From an uncultured Lachnospiraceae bacterium (GTDB lineage: Bacteria; Bacillota; Clostridia; Lachnospirales; Lachnospiraceae), in contig URDN01000001.1 in NCBI GenBank assembly GCA_900546495.1, positions 1-64,000 on the forward strand: a DNA stretch of 64,000 bases, read 5' to 3'. The notes under the pieces are model-generated. The model was not told the origin of the DNA, made no database searches, and saw only the letters and a program-made list of their open reading frames with translations. Of the stretch, positions 14,231-22,033 are shown piece by piece. The stretch's first letter is position 1, and every line of letters begins with the position of its first letter. The translations under genes and the position numbers were made by a program.

Positions 14231-15400
14231 TTAATCATACATATCATCGATAAAAAGATCTTTATTTTTCATACTAATATGCTTTGTGATACAAGCATTC
14301 ATTTCATTCCTTAATTGTTCTATTGTTCTATGTGTATAGAATTTTTCTGTAACATCATCTATTTCATGTCCCACAATCAATTTCAGAATGTACTGATCCA
14401 TTTTATTAGACTTTCCAATCGTAATAAATGTATGACGACATTCGTGCGGGGTATGTGTCATTTTATTTCTTTCCATTACTTTATTAAATCTACCCCTATA
14501 TTTATCATAGGTCATTTCCATTCCAGTTTGACTTGTTTCATCATTGAACAAATATTCAGAATGAAGTTTCATTGCTTCATCATACCTTTTTCTAATAAGT
14601 GGTTCTATTAGCGGATGTATAGGAACAATTCTATTTCTTCCTGCATCTGATTTTAAACCACCAGACATAATTCCTTTTTCAAGATCAATATCTGCTACTT
14701 GTAATATTGCTAATTCTTGCGGTCTCCACCCTGAATATATCTGAATCAATACCATATCCGTAAATCCAAATTCAATATTATCCCATAAAATATCAATCTC
14801 TTCATTTGAAAACGGTATTCTAAGTCTTTTATTCTTTTCTTTTTCCTCTAGTATTTCAGCATCAATCTTATAATTTCTCGCATAGTTTGTAAAAACCACC
14901 TCATGCGCCATTGCATAATCAAACATCAGATTGAACATAGATTTCATTCTGGCTTTCGTTCCGGCTGAAGCCATTCTCTTCTTTCCTTTATCTTTTCCCT
15001 TATCTTGAATAATATATCCATCATCCATACAACCAGACAAATGATATACCCGAATATCCTTCATTCTCATATTATACAAAGAAGAACAATACTTATATGC
15101 GGCTTTTACGGTTCTAATAGCAGCTGGAGTGATTTTTTTAAAATATTCTTCCGTCCATTTTTCGTAACATTCAGCAAACGTAATCTTGTCAGCATCTAAA
15201 TCATACGGGTTCTCATTATATGCAGCAAGCGCCTGTAATGCTTTTTGTTTTGTTTCATAATATCCAAGCGTCTTATACTTTTGAATTTGTTTATCTTCCA
15301 CCAGATCATAAACAAATCCGTCTGTAATTCTAGCCCTCCATGGTTTTCGCCTTTTTCCTTTCAATTTGTGTACACTGCCGTATCCATTAGGTAATTTCAT
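14231..15400 (-). CDS. Tyrosine-recombinase site-specific integrase
   Basis: A 389-residue phage/ICE-type integrase. The N-terminal ~60 residues (GYGSVHKLKGKRRKPWRARI) form the AP2-like arm-binding domain; a SAM-like core-binding domain follows (FAECYEKWTEEYFKK). The catalytic set is complete: Arg in YSGWRPQELAIL, Lys in GGLKSDAGR, His-x-x-Arg in TPHECRHTF, His in LIVGHEIDD and the nucleophile Tyr in TEKFYTHR. GGAAGG precedes ATG 15400. Immediately upstream are five phased TGTGTATTA repeats and then the terminator of a host operon, so the element end is expected within about 15,500-15,560. The gene is AT-rich relative to its chromosomal neighbours. Confidence 0.92.
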   Translation of the reverse strand: MKLPNGYGSVHKLKGKRRKPWRARITDGFVYDLVEDKQIQKYKTLGYYETKQKALQALAAYNENPYDLDADKITFAECYEKWTEEYFKKITPAAIRTVKAAYKYCSSLYNMRMKDIRVYHLSGCMDDGYIIQDKGKDKGKKRMASAGTKARMKSMFNLMFDYAMAHEVVFTNYARNYKIDAEILEEKEKNKRLRIPFSNEEIDILWDNIEFGFTDMVLIQIYSGWRPQELAILQVADIDLEKGIMSGGLKSDAGRNRIVPIHPLIEPLIRKRYDEAMKLHSEYLFNDETSQTGMEMTYDKYRGRFNKVMERNKMTHTPHECRHTFITIGKSNKMDQYILKLIVGHEIDDVTEKFYTHRTIEQLRNEMNACITKHISMKNKDLFIDDMYD

Positions 15401-15444
15401 CGTAATCCATCCTTCCGCTTTTCAAATGGAAACTACTGTCCATT

Positions 15445-15500
15445 TGTGTATTATTTGTGTATTACGCATTGTGTATTACCTGTGTATTACGTGTGTATTA
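15445..15500 (+). repeat. Five phased TGTGTATTA direct repeats, probable integrase arm sites
   Basis: TGTGTATTA occurs at 15445, 15456, 15470, 15481 and 15492, i.e. at 11, 14, 11 and 11 bp steps. The array lies between the integrase start codon and the chromosomal terminator. Helically phased short repeats beside an integrase gene are how arm-type sites of AP2-domain integrases look. Function is inferred. Confidence 0.65.
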
Positions 15501-15510
15501 TATACAAAAA

Positions 15511-15543
15511 TTGAGGGCTTGTCAAAACGAACCAAGCCCTCAA
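15511..15543 (-). terminator. Rho-independent terminator of the GGGtGRT operon
   Basis: TTGAGGGCTTG pairs perfectly with CAAGCCCTCAA over an 11-base loop, followed on the minus strand by TTTTTGT. It ends the two-gene operon from 17277. Confidence 0.85.
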
Positions 15544-15567
15544 AAAGTCAGTATTTATGCGGTTTTC

Positions 15568-16578
15568 TTAGAACTTACCAGCCTTAGCAGCTTCCTCTAC
15601 GGAAACGGCAACTGCAACGGTAGCTCCTACCATTGGGTTATTACCCATACCAATTAATCCCATCATTTCTACATGAGCCGGTACAGAAGAAGAACCTGCA
15701 AACTGTGCATCAGAATGCATACGTCCCATTGTATCTGTCATACCATAGGAAGCAGGACCTGCACCCATGTTGTCCGGGTGAAGTGTACGGCCTGTACCAC
15801 CGCCGGAAGCTACTGAGAAGTATTTTTTACCCTGCTCGATACACTCTTTTTTGTATGTACCTGCTACCGGATGCTGGAAACGTGTCGGGTTGGTGGAGTT
15901 ACCTGTGATAGATACACCAACGTTCTCATGATGCATGATTGCAACACCTTCCTGAACATCATCAGCACCGTAACATTTTACGGAAGCACGAAGTCCTTTG
16001 GAGTATGCTTTCTCATATACAACATTTAGTTTTGCTTCTTTGTAGTCATATTTTGTCTCTACAAATGTGAATCCGTTGATACGGGAAATAATCTGAGCTG
16101 CATCTTTTCCAAGACCGTTCAGGATAACACGTAACGGTTTCTGACGTACTTTGTTTGCTTTCTCAGCGATACCAATCGCACCTTCTGCCGCTGCGAAAGA
16201 TTCATGACCAGCTAAGAAACAGAAGCACTCTGTCTCCTCTTCCAGAAGCATTTTACCAAGGTTACCATGTCCAAGACCTACTTTACGATGATCTGCTACA
16301 GAACCCGGGATACAGAAAGCCTGAAGACCTTCTCCGATTGCTGCAGCTGCCTCAGAAGCTTTGCGGCATCCTTTTTTGATTGCAATCGCTGCACCTACTG
16401 TATAAGCCCAGCATGCATTTTCAAAACAGATTGGCTGGATTTTCTTTACCTGATCGTATACATCCAGACCAGCATCTTTTGTAATTTTCTCTGCTTCTTC
16501 GATAGAAGCAATTCCATAACTATTTAAAACAGAATTGATCTGGTCAATTCTTCTTTCATATGATTCAAATAAAGCCAT
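15568..16578 (-). CDS. GGGtGRT family protein
   Basis: A 336-residue protein of the GGGtGRT family, whose namesake motif is seen as ASGGGTGRTLHPDN near residue 275. Other marks are ICFENACWAYTVGAAIAIKKG, a second Cys pair in ETECFCFLAGHESFAAAEG, and GMTDTMGRMHSDAQF. The family is common in anaerobic Firmicutes, has no established reaction, and is regularly next to a NifU-like protein, as here. The ribosome site AAGGAG is made from the last codons of that partner (gap of six bases), so translation is coupled. Conserved Cys and the Fe-S scaffold partner suggest a role linked to metal clusters; this is inference. Confidence 0.85.
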   Translation of the reverse strand: MALFESYERRIDQINSVLNSYGIASIEEAEKITKDAGLDVYDQVKKIQPICFENACWAYTVGAAIAIKKGCRKASEAAAAIGEGLQAFCIPGSVADHRKVGLGHGNLGKMLLEEETECFCFLAGHESFAAAEGAIGIAEKANKVRQKPLRVILNGLGKDAAQIISRINGFTFVETKYDYKEAKLNVVYEKAYSKGLRASVKCYGADDVQEGVAIMHHENVGVSITGNSTNPTRFQHPVAGTYKKECIEQGKKYFSVASGGGTGRTLHPDNMGAGPASYGMTDTMGRMHSDAQFAGSSSVPAHVEMMGLIGMGNNPMVGATVAVAVSVEEAAKAGKF

Positions 16579-16584
16579 TGTCCA

Positions 16585-17277
16585 TTACTCCTTTCTCGGA
16601 TCGATGATTTTTGCTGCATCAGCTACGCGGCCGTACTGACCTTTTGCTTTCTCCCATGCAGTATTCGGATCATCGCCATTTTTGATAAAGTCAGTCATTT
16701 TGCCAAGGCTTACGAACTGATATCCGATTACCTCATTATCCTCATCCAGAGCAATGCCTGTTACATAGCCTTCTGCCATTTCCAGATAACGAACACCTTT
16801 TTCTTTTGTTGCATACATTGTACCAACCTGAGAACGAAGTCCTTTACCAAGATCCTCAAGACCTGCACCGATAGCAAGACCATCATCAGAAAAAGCACTC
16901 TGAGTTCTACCATATACAATCTGTAAGAACAGCTCTCTCATTGCTGTATTGATCGCATCACAGACAAGGTCTGTATTTAATGCCTCTAAAATTGTTTTTC
17001 CCTGTAAAATCTCTGCTGCCATCGCTGCGGAATGAGTCATACCGGAACATCCGATTGTCTCGATCAAAGCCTCCTCGATGATACCGTCTTTTACATTCAG
17101 AGTCAGCTTACATGCACCCTGCTGTGGAGCACACCAGCCTACACCGTGTGTAAAACCGGAAATATCTTCAATTTTTTTGGAGTGAACCCATTTTCCCTCT
17201 TCCGGGATTGGAGCAGGTTCATGTTTTGCGCCTTTTGCAACCGGGCACATCAATTCTACTTCTTTGGAATAAATCAT
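16585..17277 (-). CDS. NifU-like iron-sulfur scaffold-type protein
   Basis: A 230-residue protein with a NifU N-terminal-like fold: WCAPQQGACKLTLNVKDG, then the scaffold Cys in ETIGCSGMTHSAAMAAEIL and the third in LNTDLVCDAINTAMRELFLQ. Three Cys in this order match the cluster-binding Cys of IscU/NifU. It is longer than IscU by ~100 residues (GLEDLGKGLRSQVGTMYATKEKGVR region), as is usual for the copy paired with GGGtGRT proteins. First gene of the pair; AAGGAG precedes ATG 17277. Which cluster it makes or who receives it is unknown. The 258-base gap upstream holds the presumed promoter. Confidence 0.75.
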   Translation of the reverse strand: MIYSKEVELMCPVAKGAKHEPAPIPEEGKWVHSKKIEDISGFTHGVGWCAPQQGACKLTLNVKDGIIEEALIETIGCSGMTHSAAMAAEILQGKTILEALNTDLVCDAINTAMRELFLQIVYGRTQSAFSDDGLAIGAGLEDLGKGLRSQVGTMYATKEKGVRYLEMAEGYVTGIALDEDNEVIGYQFVSLGKMTDFIKNGDDPNTAWEKAKGQYGRVADAAKIIDPRKE

Positions 17278-17535
17278 TGTAAAACTCCTTTCTATGTATG
17301 AATGTTTTTTGAAAGAGATCCCATACCTTATACCTATCCTCTATTGCTTTTCGCAGAAAACATGATTTATTTTCTATCGTATTTCAACTGTGGTTTTATG
17401 CACAGGATTACTTTGTTATTTTTTTAACATCCTAATGTATTTTGACACATTTTTCTTCATTCGTAAAGTCTTTTCCGACATTTTTTTTACAAAATTTCTC
17501 ATGTATCAAAAATAGCACAAATGAGTCATGACTAA

Positions 17536-18201
17536 TTACTGTTTTTCTACAATTTCGTTACGATTTTTATAAATAGAATGTGCCGGTACAACGCCACGAA
17601 CTGCGGATAACGGATATACATTGCTCTCCGGACAAATCACAGTACCCGGGTTTAACACGGAATTGCATCCTACTTCGACGTTATTGCCAAGCATCGCACC
17701 GAATTTCTTTCTGCCGGTAGCAATTTCTTCTTTGCCATCACGCACTACGACCAATGTTTTGTCAGACTTGACATTTGAAGTAATGGAACCTGCGCCCATG
17801 TGCGCTTTATATCCAAGAATCGAATCGCCCACATAGTTGTAATGCGGAACCTGTACTTTGTTAAATAGAATGACATTTTTTAACTCTGTAGAATTTCCTA
17901 CCACTGCACCTTTTCCAACAATAGCTGAGCCGCGGATAAATGCACAATGACGAACTTCTGCTTCCTCGTCAATGATCAGAGGGCTTCCAAGGAATGCCGT
18001 CGGTGCAACTTTTGCACTTTTGGCTACCCACACATCTTCACCACGTTTCTCATATTTCTCCGGATCCAGAGTGGCACCCAATTTTTTGATATAATCGGAA
18101 AGTCCGTCCAAAAGTTCCCACGGATACTCTGCGGTCTCCATATATTTTTTTGCAATCGTCTCATTTAAATCGTACATATTTGTAATCTTACACTGTTCCA
18201 T
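17536..18201 (-). CDS. Left-handed beta-helix (LbH) transferase-like protein
   Basis: A 221-residue protein. Residues about 60-200 are hexapeptide repeats forming a left-handed beta-helix (VAKSAKVAPTAFLGSPLII, AEVRHCAFIRGSAIVGKGAVVGNSTELKNV, LNPGTVICPESNVYPLSAVRG). The arrangement matches the C-terminal half of UDP-N-acetylglucosamine pyrophosphorylase/GlmU-like proteins, but the nucleotidyltransferase domain is absent. It probably acts as an acyl- or related transferase on a sugar nucleotide; substrate unknown. It stands alone between the GGGtGRT operon and topB. Confidence 0.7.
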   Translation of the reverse strand: MEQCKITNMYDLNETIAKKYMETAEYPWELLDGLSDYIKKLGATLDPEKYEKRGEDVWVAKSAKVAPTAFLGSPLIIDEEAEVRHCAFIRGSAIVGKGAVVGNSTELKNVILFNKVQVPHYNYVGDSILGYKAHMGAGSITSNVKSDKTLVVVRDGKEEIATGRKKFGAMLGNNVEVGCNSVLNPGTVICPESNVYPLSAVRGVVPAHSIYKNRNEIVEKQ

Positions 18202-18337
18202 TTTATGCTTTAATTCCTTTCATACTATGTTTTTCATCAATCTTATTGTGCCACGTTTTCTACTCTTTTTCCAGTCTTTTTTTCCTGAATTATCCGTGTT
18301 GGTAAAAATAGCTTTTTGCAACCCTGCCAATACAAAT

Positions 18338-18383
18338 AGAACCCTGACCTGTGCAACATATCTGTCACATAAGTCAGAGTTCT
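18338..18383. other. Strong hairpin beside repeat A copy 1
   Basis: AGAACCCTGAC..TGTG pairs with CACA..GTCAGAGTTCT with few mismatches. It has no T-run on the minus side and a short CTTTT on the plus side, so it may be a weak terminator or part of the repeat-associated structure. Confidence 0.35.
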
Positions 18384-18395
18384 CTTTTACTATTT

Positions 18396-18472
18396 AAAGT
18401 CGAACGCACGTGAGACTTGGTGCGTGATTCTGGTCAGCGTAAACTGACATATTCATCTCAGGATCACTGCAC
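18396..18472 (+). repeat. Interspersed repeat family A, copy 1
   Basis: Starts AAAGTCGAACGC and ends ATCACTGCAC. AAGTC/GACTT encloses a small stem; the main hairpin is GTGC.TGATTCTG with CAG.ATCA.TGCAC around an inner GTCAG/CTGAC stem. Same sequence, about 85-90 percent alike by eye, recurs at 29198 and 54331. It fills the 399-base gap between topB and the LbH gene. Confidence 0.75.
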
Positions 18473-18600
18473 CTCTACACTGTCTATTTTTTTATGAATC
18501 GATCTTTGCCTTTATTATAAATCCAAGTTGATCATATATCAGTTGTGGATAATCGTGATACACCTACACCTGTAATGATCTTTTTACTCACAAAGCATTC

Positions 18601-20619
18601 TTAGCGCGATTTTTTATAGAATGGCGCCACCCGTTCAAAGGAATCCTTTATGATATACTGGTTTCGAAGTCCCAGTACACCACTTGTACGACTCTGAATA
18701 AAGTGTGTCAGTTTTGTCATATATTCCTCTGGGGTGATCGTACCTTCCGCCACATAATTCAGCCCTTTTTCCCAGCTTGCCGTCAGTTCGGGATTCAGTA
18801 ATGACTTGATAGACGCCGATACGGTATCATAAATCAGCTCTCCCTGTAAGGTCGGTGTAATGATCTGTGTCTTTTTATTCAGACTGAGGTATTTGTTATT
18901 CACCAGTTTCTTCAAAATCTCCGCACGGGTCGCACTTGTGCCGATACCGGAACCTTTAATCTGAGCGCGCAACTCCTCATCTTCAATCAGCTGTCCTGCA
19001 TTTTCCATTGCGAGGATCATGGAACCGGAATTGTAACGTTTTGGCGGAGAAGTCTCTCCCTCCTTGATGGCATAACTCTTTACCGGAAGTGTCATACCTT
19101 TTTTGATTTTTGCGATCTGTTCCAGTAAATGTGCATCGCCGCTCTTTTCATTGGAATCTGCATCATTTTGACTGGTTGTATCTTCTGTCTTTTTCTTCCG
19201 GAAGGAATATTCCATCACCTTCAGATACCCAGGATCTGCTAAAACCTTAAAGGAAGCAAAAAAACGTTCTGTCTCCATCCCCATTGTCAGACTCACTTTT
19301 TTATAAATAGCCGGTTCGTAAAAAACAGCCAGAAAACGACGTACAATCGTCTCATATACTTTCAGTGAAACCGGATTTAAACCTCGCATAGCTCCAAGTC
19401 CCTGACCGGTCGGAATAATTGCATAATGGTCTGTGATCATTTTATCGTTGACATAACGTGTCTTCGCAATCTGTTTGTAGCTTTCTTTCTCAAGAATTTC
19501 TTCTGCAAATGGGCGCACCATATTGATCCCTTTTAATCCGGAAATATTCTTTGAAATCTCCTTCGCCACAGCACTGGAAAGTACACGGGCATCGGTACGC
19601 GGATAGGTTACCATCTTTTTCTCATACAGTTCCTGCACTACACGTAAAGTTTCATCCGGGCTGATTTTAAACAGTTTTGAACAATCATTCTGAAGTTCTG
19701 CCAGATTGTACAGTAAAGGTGGATTTTTCTTTTCCTGTTTGCGCTCCACTGACATGACTGCCGCTTCCTGTGGTTCCAGGCTTTTCATCCAGTTGATCAA
19801 TTCCTGTGCATCTTTCTTTTCCCGAAAACCGTTTTCCTTATAAAGTTTCGGTGTCCCAAAATATTTTGATCCGGGAACTGCGCGCCATTCGCCTTCAATG
19901 GTCAGGCCTTCAAATTCCATACTGTTTAATACACGATAAAACGGCGTTTTTACAAACTCACGGATTTCCCGTTCACGTCGCACTACCATGCCGAGCACAC
20001 AGGTCATAACACGTCCGACGGAAATGACCGTATATTTCTGATTTAGAAAACCAGCCAATGTATTGCCATATTTTAATGTCAGCAATCTTGAAAAATTGAT
20101 TCCCATCAGATAATCTTCTTTGGCTCGCAGATATGCAGATTCCGATAAATTATCATATTCTGACAAATCTTTTGCTTCATGGATCCCGCGTAAAATTTCT
20201 TCTTCCGTCTGAGAATCAATCCATACTCGACGGCGGTCTTTGCCTTTCACTCCTGCCATCTGTTCCACCAGACGGTAGATGTACTCTCCTTCCCGTCCGG
20301 AGTCAGTACAGACGTAAATGGTATCTACATCCGAACGGTTCAACAAGTTCGATACAATTTTAAACTGCTTACTCACCCCTGGAATCACTTCATATTTAAA
20401 TGTTTCCGGAATAAACGGTAAGGTCGACAGACTCCATTTTTTGAATTTCATATCATAGGCTTCCGGATAACTCATAGTTACCAGATGTCCTACACACCAG
20501 GTAATGACTGCATTTTCTGATTCCTGATAGCCATCGAAGGTACGCATATCTTCCTTCAGTGCCCTGGCAAATTCACGGGCCACACTTGGTTTTTCTGCTA
20601 TGTATAAAGATTTTCCCAT
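18601..20619 (-). CDS. topB: DNA topoisomerase III (type IA)
   Basis: A 672-residue type IA topoisomerase. The TOPRIM domain opens with SLYIAEKPSVAREFARAL and has the metal site TDSGREGEYIYR; the catalytic Tyr is in KKMVTYPRTDARVLS near residue 335; the closing gate is IKGSGIGTSATRAEILKKL. It passes single strands through a transient 5'-phosphotyrosine break and resolves replication and recombination intermediates. The C-terminal zinc-binding domain of some homologues is missing, as in TopB. AAGGAG precedes ATG 20619. It could also serve a conjugative element, but neighbours are chromosomal. Confidence 0.9.
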   Translation of the reverse strand: MGKSLYIAEKPSVAREFARALKEDMRTFDGYQESENAVITWCVGHLVTMSYPEAYDMKFKKWSLSTLPFIPETFKYEVIPGVSKQFKIVSNLLNRSDVDTIYVCTDSGREGEYIYRLVEQMAGVKGKDRRRVWIDSQTEEEILRGIHEAKDLSEYDNLSESAYLRAKEDYLMGINFSRLLTLKYGNTLAGFLNQKYTVISVGRVMTCVLGMVVRREREIREFVKTPFYRVLNSMEFEGLTIEGEWRAVPGSKYFGTPKLYKENGFREKKDAQELINWMKSLEPQEAAVMSVERKQEKKNPPLLYNLAELQNDCSKLFKISPDETLRVVQELYEKKMVTYPRTDARVLSSAVAKEISKNISGLKGINMVRPFAEEILEKESYKQIAKTRYVNDKMITDHYAIIPTGQGLGAMRGLNPVSLKVYETIVRRFLAVFYEPAIYKKVSLTMGMETERFFASFKVLADPGYLKVMEYSFRKKKTEDTTSQNDADSNEKSGDAHLLEQIAKIKKGMTLPVKSYAIKEGETSPPKRYNSGSMILAMENAGQLIEDEELRAQIKGSGIGTSATRAEILKKLVNNKYLSLNKKTQIITPTLQGELIYDTVSASIKSLLNPELTASWEKGLNYVAEGTITPEEYMTKLTHFIQSRTSGVLGLRNQYIIKDSFERVAPFYKKSR

Positions 20620-20651
20620 TCAAACTCCTTATTAACGCTTGTTTCTACGAA

Positions 20652-20804
20652 TAAAGCGGACATTCGCAATCCGCTTCGCTACTTGCTCATGAACGCAGTC
20701 GCTTCGCGATCTGTCAGTGAGAGCTTTCAACTCCCACTGACATAAGCATCCCCCCTCACCCGCCGCTTAGTGCTCCGCGCACTTGAAGCGGGGGAATGCT
20801 TATC
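20652..20804 (+). repeat. Interspersed repeat family B, copy 1 (longest form)
   Basis: Begins AAAGCGGACATTCGCAATCCGCTT (a stem of AAGCGGA/TCCGCTT; here 24 bases given as two parts: AAAGCGGACATT and CGCAATCCGCTT). Then GTCGC/GCGA., CAGTG.GAG/CTCCCACTG, CCGCTT/AAGCGG and finally a GCATTCCCCC-type stem closing with GGGGGAATGCTTA. The end overlaps the stop codon of the Cys-cluster gene. Similar copies start at 24548, 36797 and 47250. Confidence 0.75.
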
Positions 20805-21450
20805 TGTGTTCAAACTGTTCAAGCCGTTCGTAGAAACCATCATAAAAATTCTCCTGCTGTACAGGAGTAAAATAAAACATTTGAAGAAACAGCATATTTT
20901 TCCGTTTTGCTTCCTCTTCATTACAATTTTGCATGGTCTGACGAAGAGATTTGGTGAGCGCATGCCATTTTACTAAAAACCGCTCATAATCCTTCATTCC
21001 ATCCATTTCAAGCCACTTACTTACTTTCATCTTTGATTTATTTTTTGCCGGACAGGCATCTGTCAGCAGAAAATAGTTCAGATTTTCCCCATCATAATTT
21101 CGCCCCAGAGGAAACAGACGGCAAATCCCCGGTCTAAATGCATGGATACTGCATCTGCCTTCTTCATTTAAAAAAGAACATTTTGGTCCTGTCGCGGATG
21201 GTGCCATTTTCAGATTCGGAAGGATCAGACCATCTTCCACATGCAGATCGATCGCGCCTGCAAGCAGTTGTTCAAAACTCTGTCCAAGGTTCCGTTCCAG
21301 ACGCCAGACATCCATCGGATCCAGCAAAATCGATTCACCCATATCACAACAACAAGCGGAACAGCCATTGCAATCATGACAGCCTACTTTTACCATATCG
21401 TTGCTGCTATATAACTTTCCATCTGATATATCTTTTAAATATTCTTCCAT
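20800..21450 (-). CDS. YkgJ-type Cys-cluster protein
   Basis: A 216-residue protein of the zinc/iron-chelating YkgJ (CxxCxxCC) superfamily. The diagnostic cluster is GCHDCNGCSACCCDMGESI, with CSFLNEEGRCSIHAFRPGICRLFPLG completing a predicted Fe-S or zinc site (shown in parts: CSFLNEEGRCSIH and RPGICRLFPLG). The stop codon lies inside the terminal hairpin of repeat B. Members are thought to bind metal and occur widely; no substrate is known. AAATATAT spacing and a likely GGAG-like site precede the ATG; it is probably an independent gene. Confidence 0.75.
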   Translation of the reverse strand: MEEYLKDISDGKLYSSNDMVKVGCHDCNGCSACCCDMGESILLDPMDVWRLERNLGQSFEQLLAGAIDLHVEDGLILPNLKMAPSATGPKCSFLNEEGRCSIHAFRPGICRLFPLGRNYDGENLNYFLLTDACPAKNKSKMKVSKWLEMDGMKDYERFLVKWHALTKSLRQTMQNCNEEEAKRKNMLFLQMFYFTPVQQENFYDGFYERLEQFEHR

Positions 21451-21658
21451 CTATTTCACCCGTCTTTCAAAAATCCAGTAGTTGCATTATAACAAAAATG
21501 CTGATGTTTTCCAAGGGGCAGATTTACAGACAAACGTCCCCTGCTCATTGCTTATCGCAATTCAGGCAGAGGACATTCTCTAAAAAGCAGACAGATATCC
21601 ACAATCCGCTCAAGCTATATACTTTATAACAAAATAGCAGACATATCGCCAGGTTGTG

Positions 21659-22012
21659 TCAAATCGTAAGAAGCGGTGCTCCTGATTTAATCAATTCCGT
21701 CAATGGTGGGCCCCATTTGTACAGATCCAGACCAATTTCTTTCATTTTATCTGCCAGATTTAATTCTTCCGCACAGGCGATGCATCCGGTGAATTTCACG
21801 CCAAAGGATTCTGCACGTTTTAATTCTTCCTGTAATTCTTCATTTTCTGCCAGTAATTTTACGGTAGCACCCCATACAATGACCGTTACTTCTTTCCACC
21901 ATCCATTTTTCATAGCATTTCTGGCATACATCATCACCATCAATTTTGCTGTAGTCACATCTGCATTTGTCCATAAAATATGCAGGTGTTCTTTATTATT
22001 TTGCTGTCCCAT
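21659..22012 (-). CDS. DsrE-family sulfur-relay-like protein
   Basis: A 117-residue DsrE/DsrF-like protein: HLHILWTNADVTTAKLMVMM, then EVTVIVWGATVKLLAENEEL and a Cys-containing segment KFTGCIACAEELNLADKM. The two Cys of GCIACAEE sit where DsrE-like proteins carry their persulfide Cys. ATG 22012 has AAGGAG nine bases upstream; a TTG at 22030 is less likely. It follows the GH35 gene by 21 bases and probably shares its mRNA. Sulfur handling is a family property; its link with a beta-galactosidase is unexplained. Confidence 0.7.
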   Translation of the reverse strand: MGQQNNKEHLHILWTNADVTTAKLMVMMYARNAMKNGWWKEVTVIVWGATVKLLAENEELQEELKRAESFGVKFTGCIACAEELNLADKMKEIGLDLYKWGPPLTELIKSGAPLLTI

Positions 22013-22033
22013 ACCACATTTCTCCTTCAACTA

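Noticed and set aside
15445..15500. Could the TGTGTATTA array be a CRISPR?
   Set aside because: Units are 9 bp with 2-5 bp spacers and no cas genes; they fit integrase arm sites instead.
20652..20804. Repeat B as a protein-coding stretch
   Set aside because: No frame is conserved among its copies and hairpins explain the sequence.
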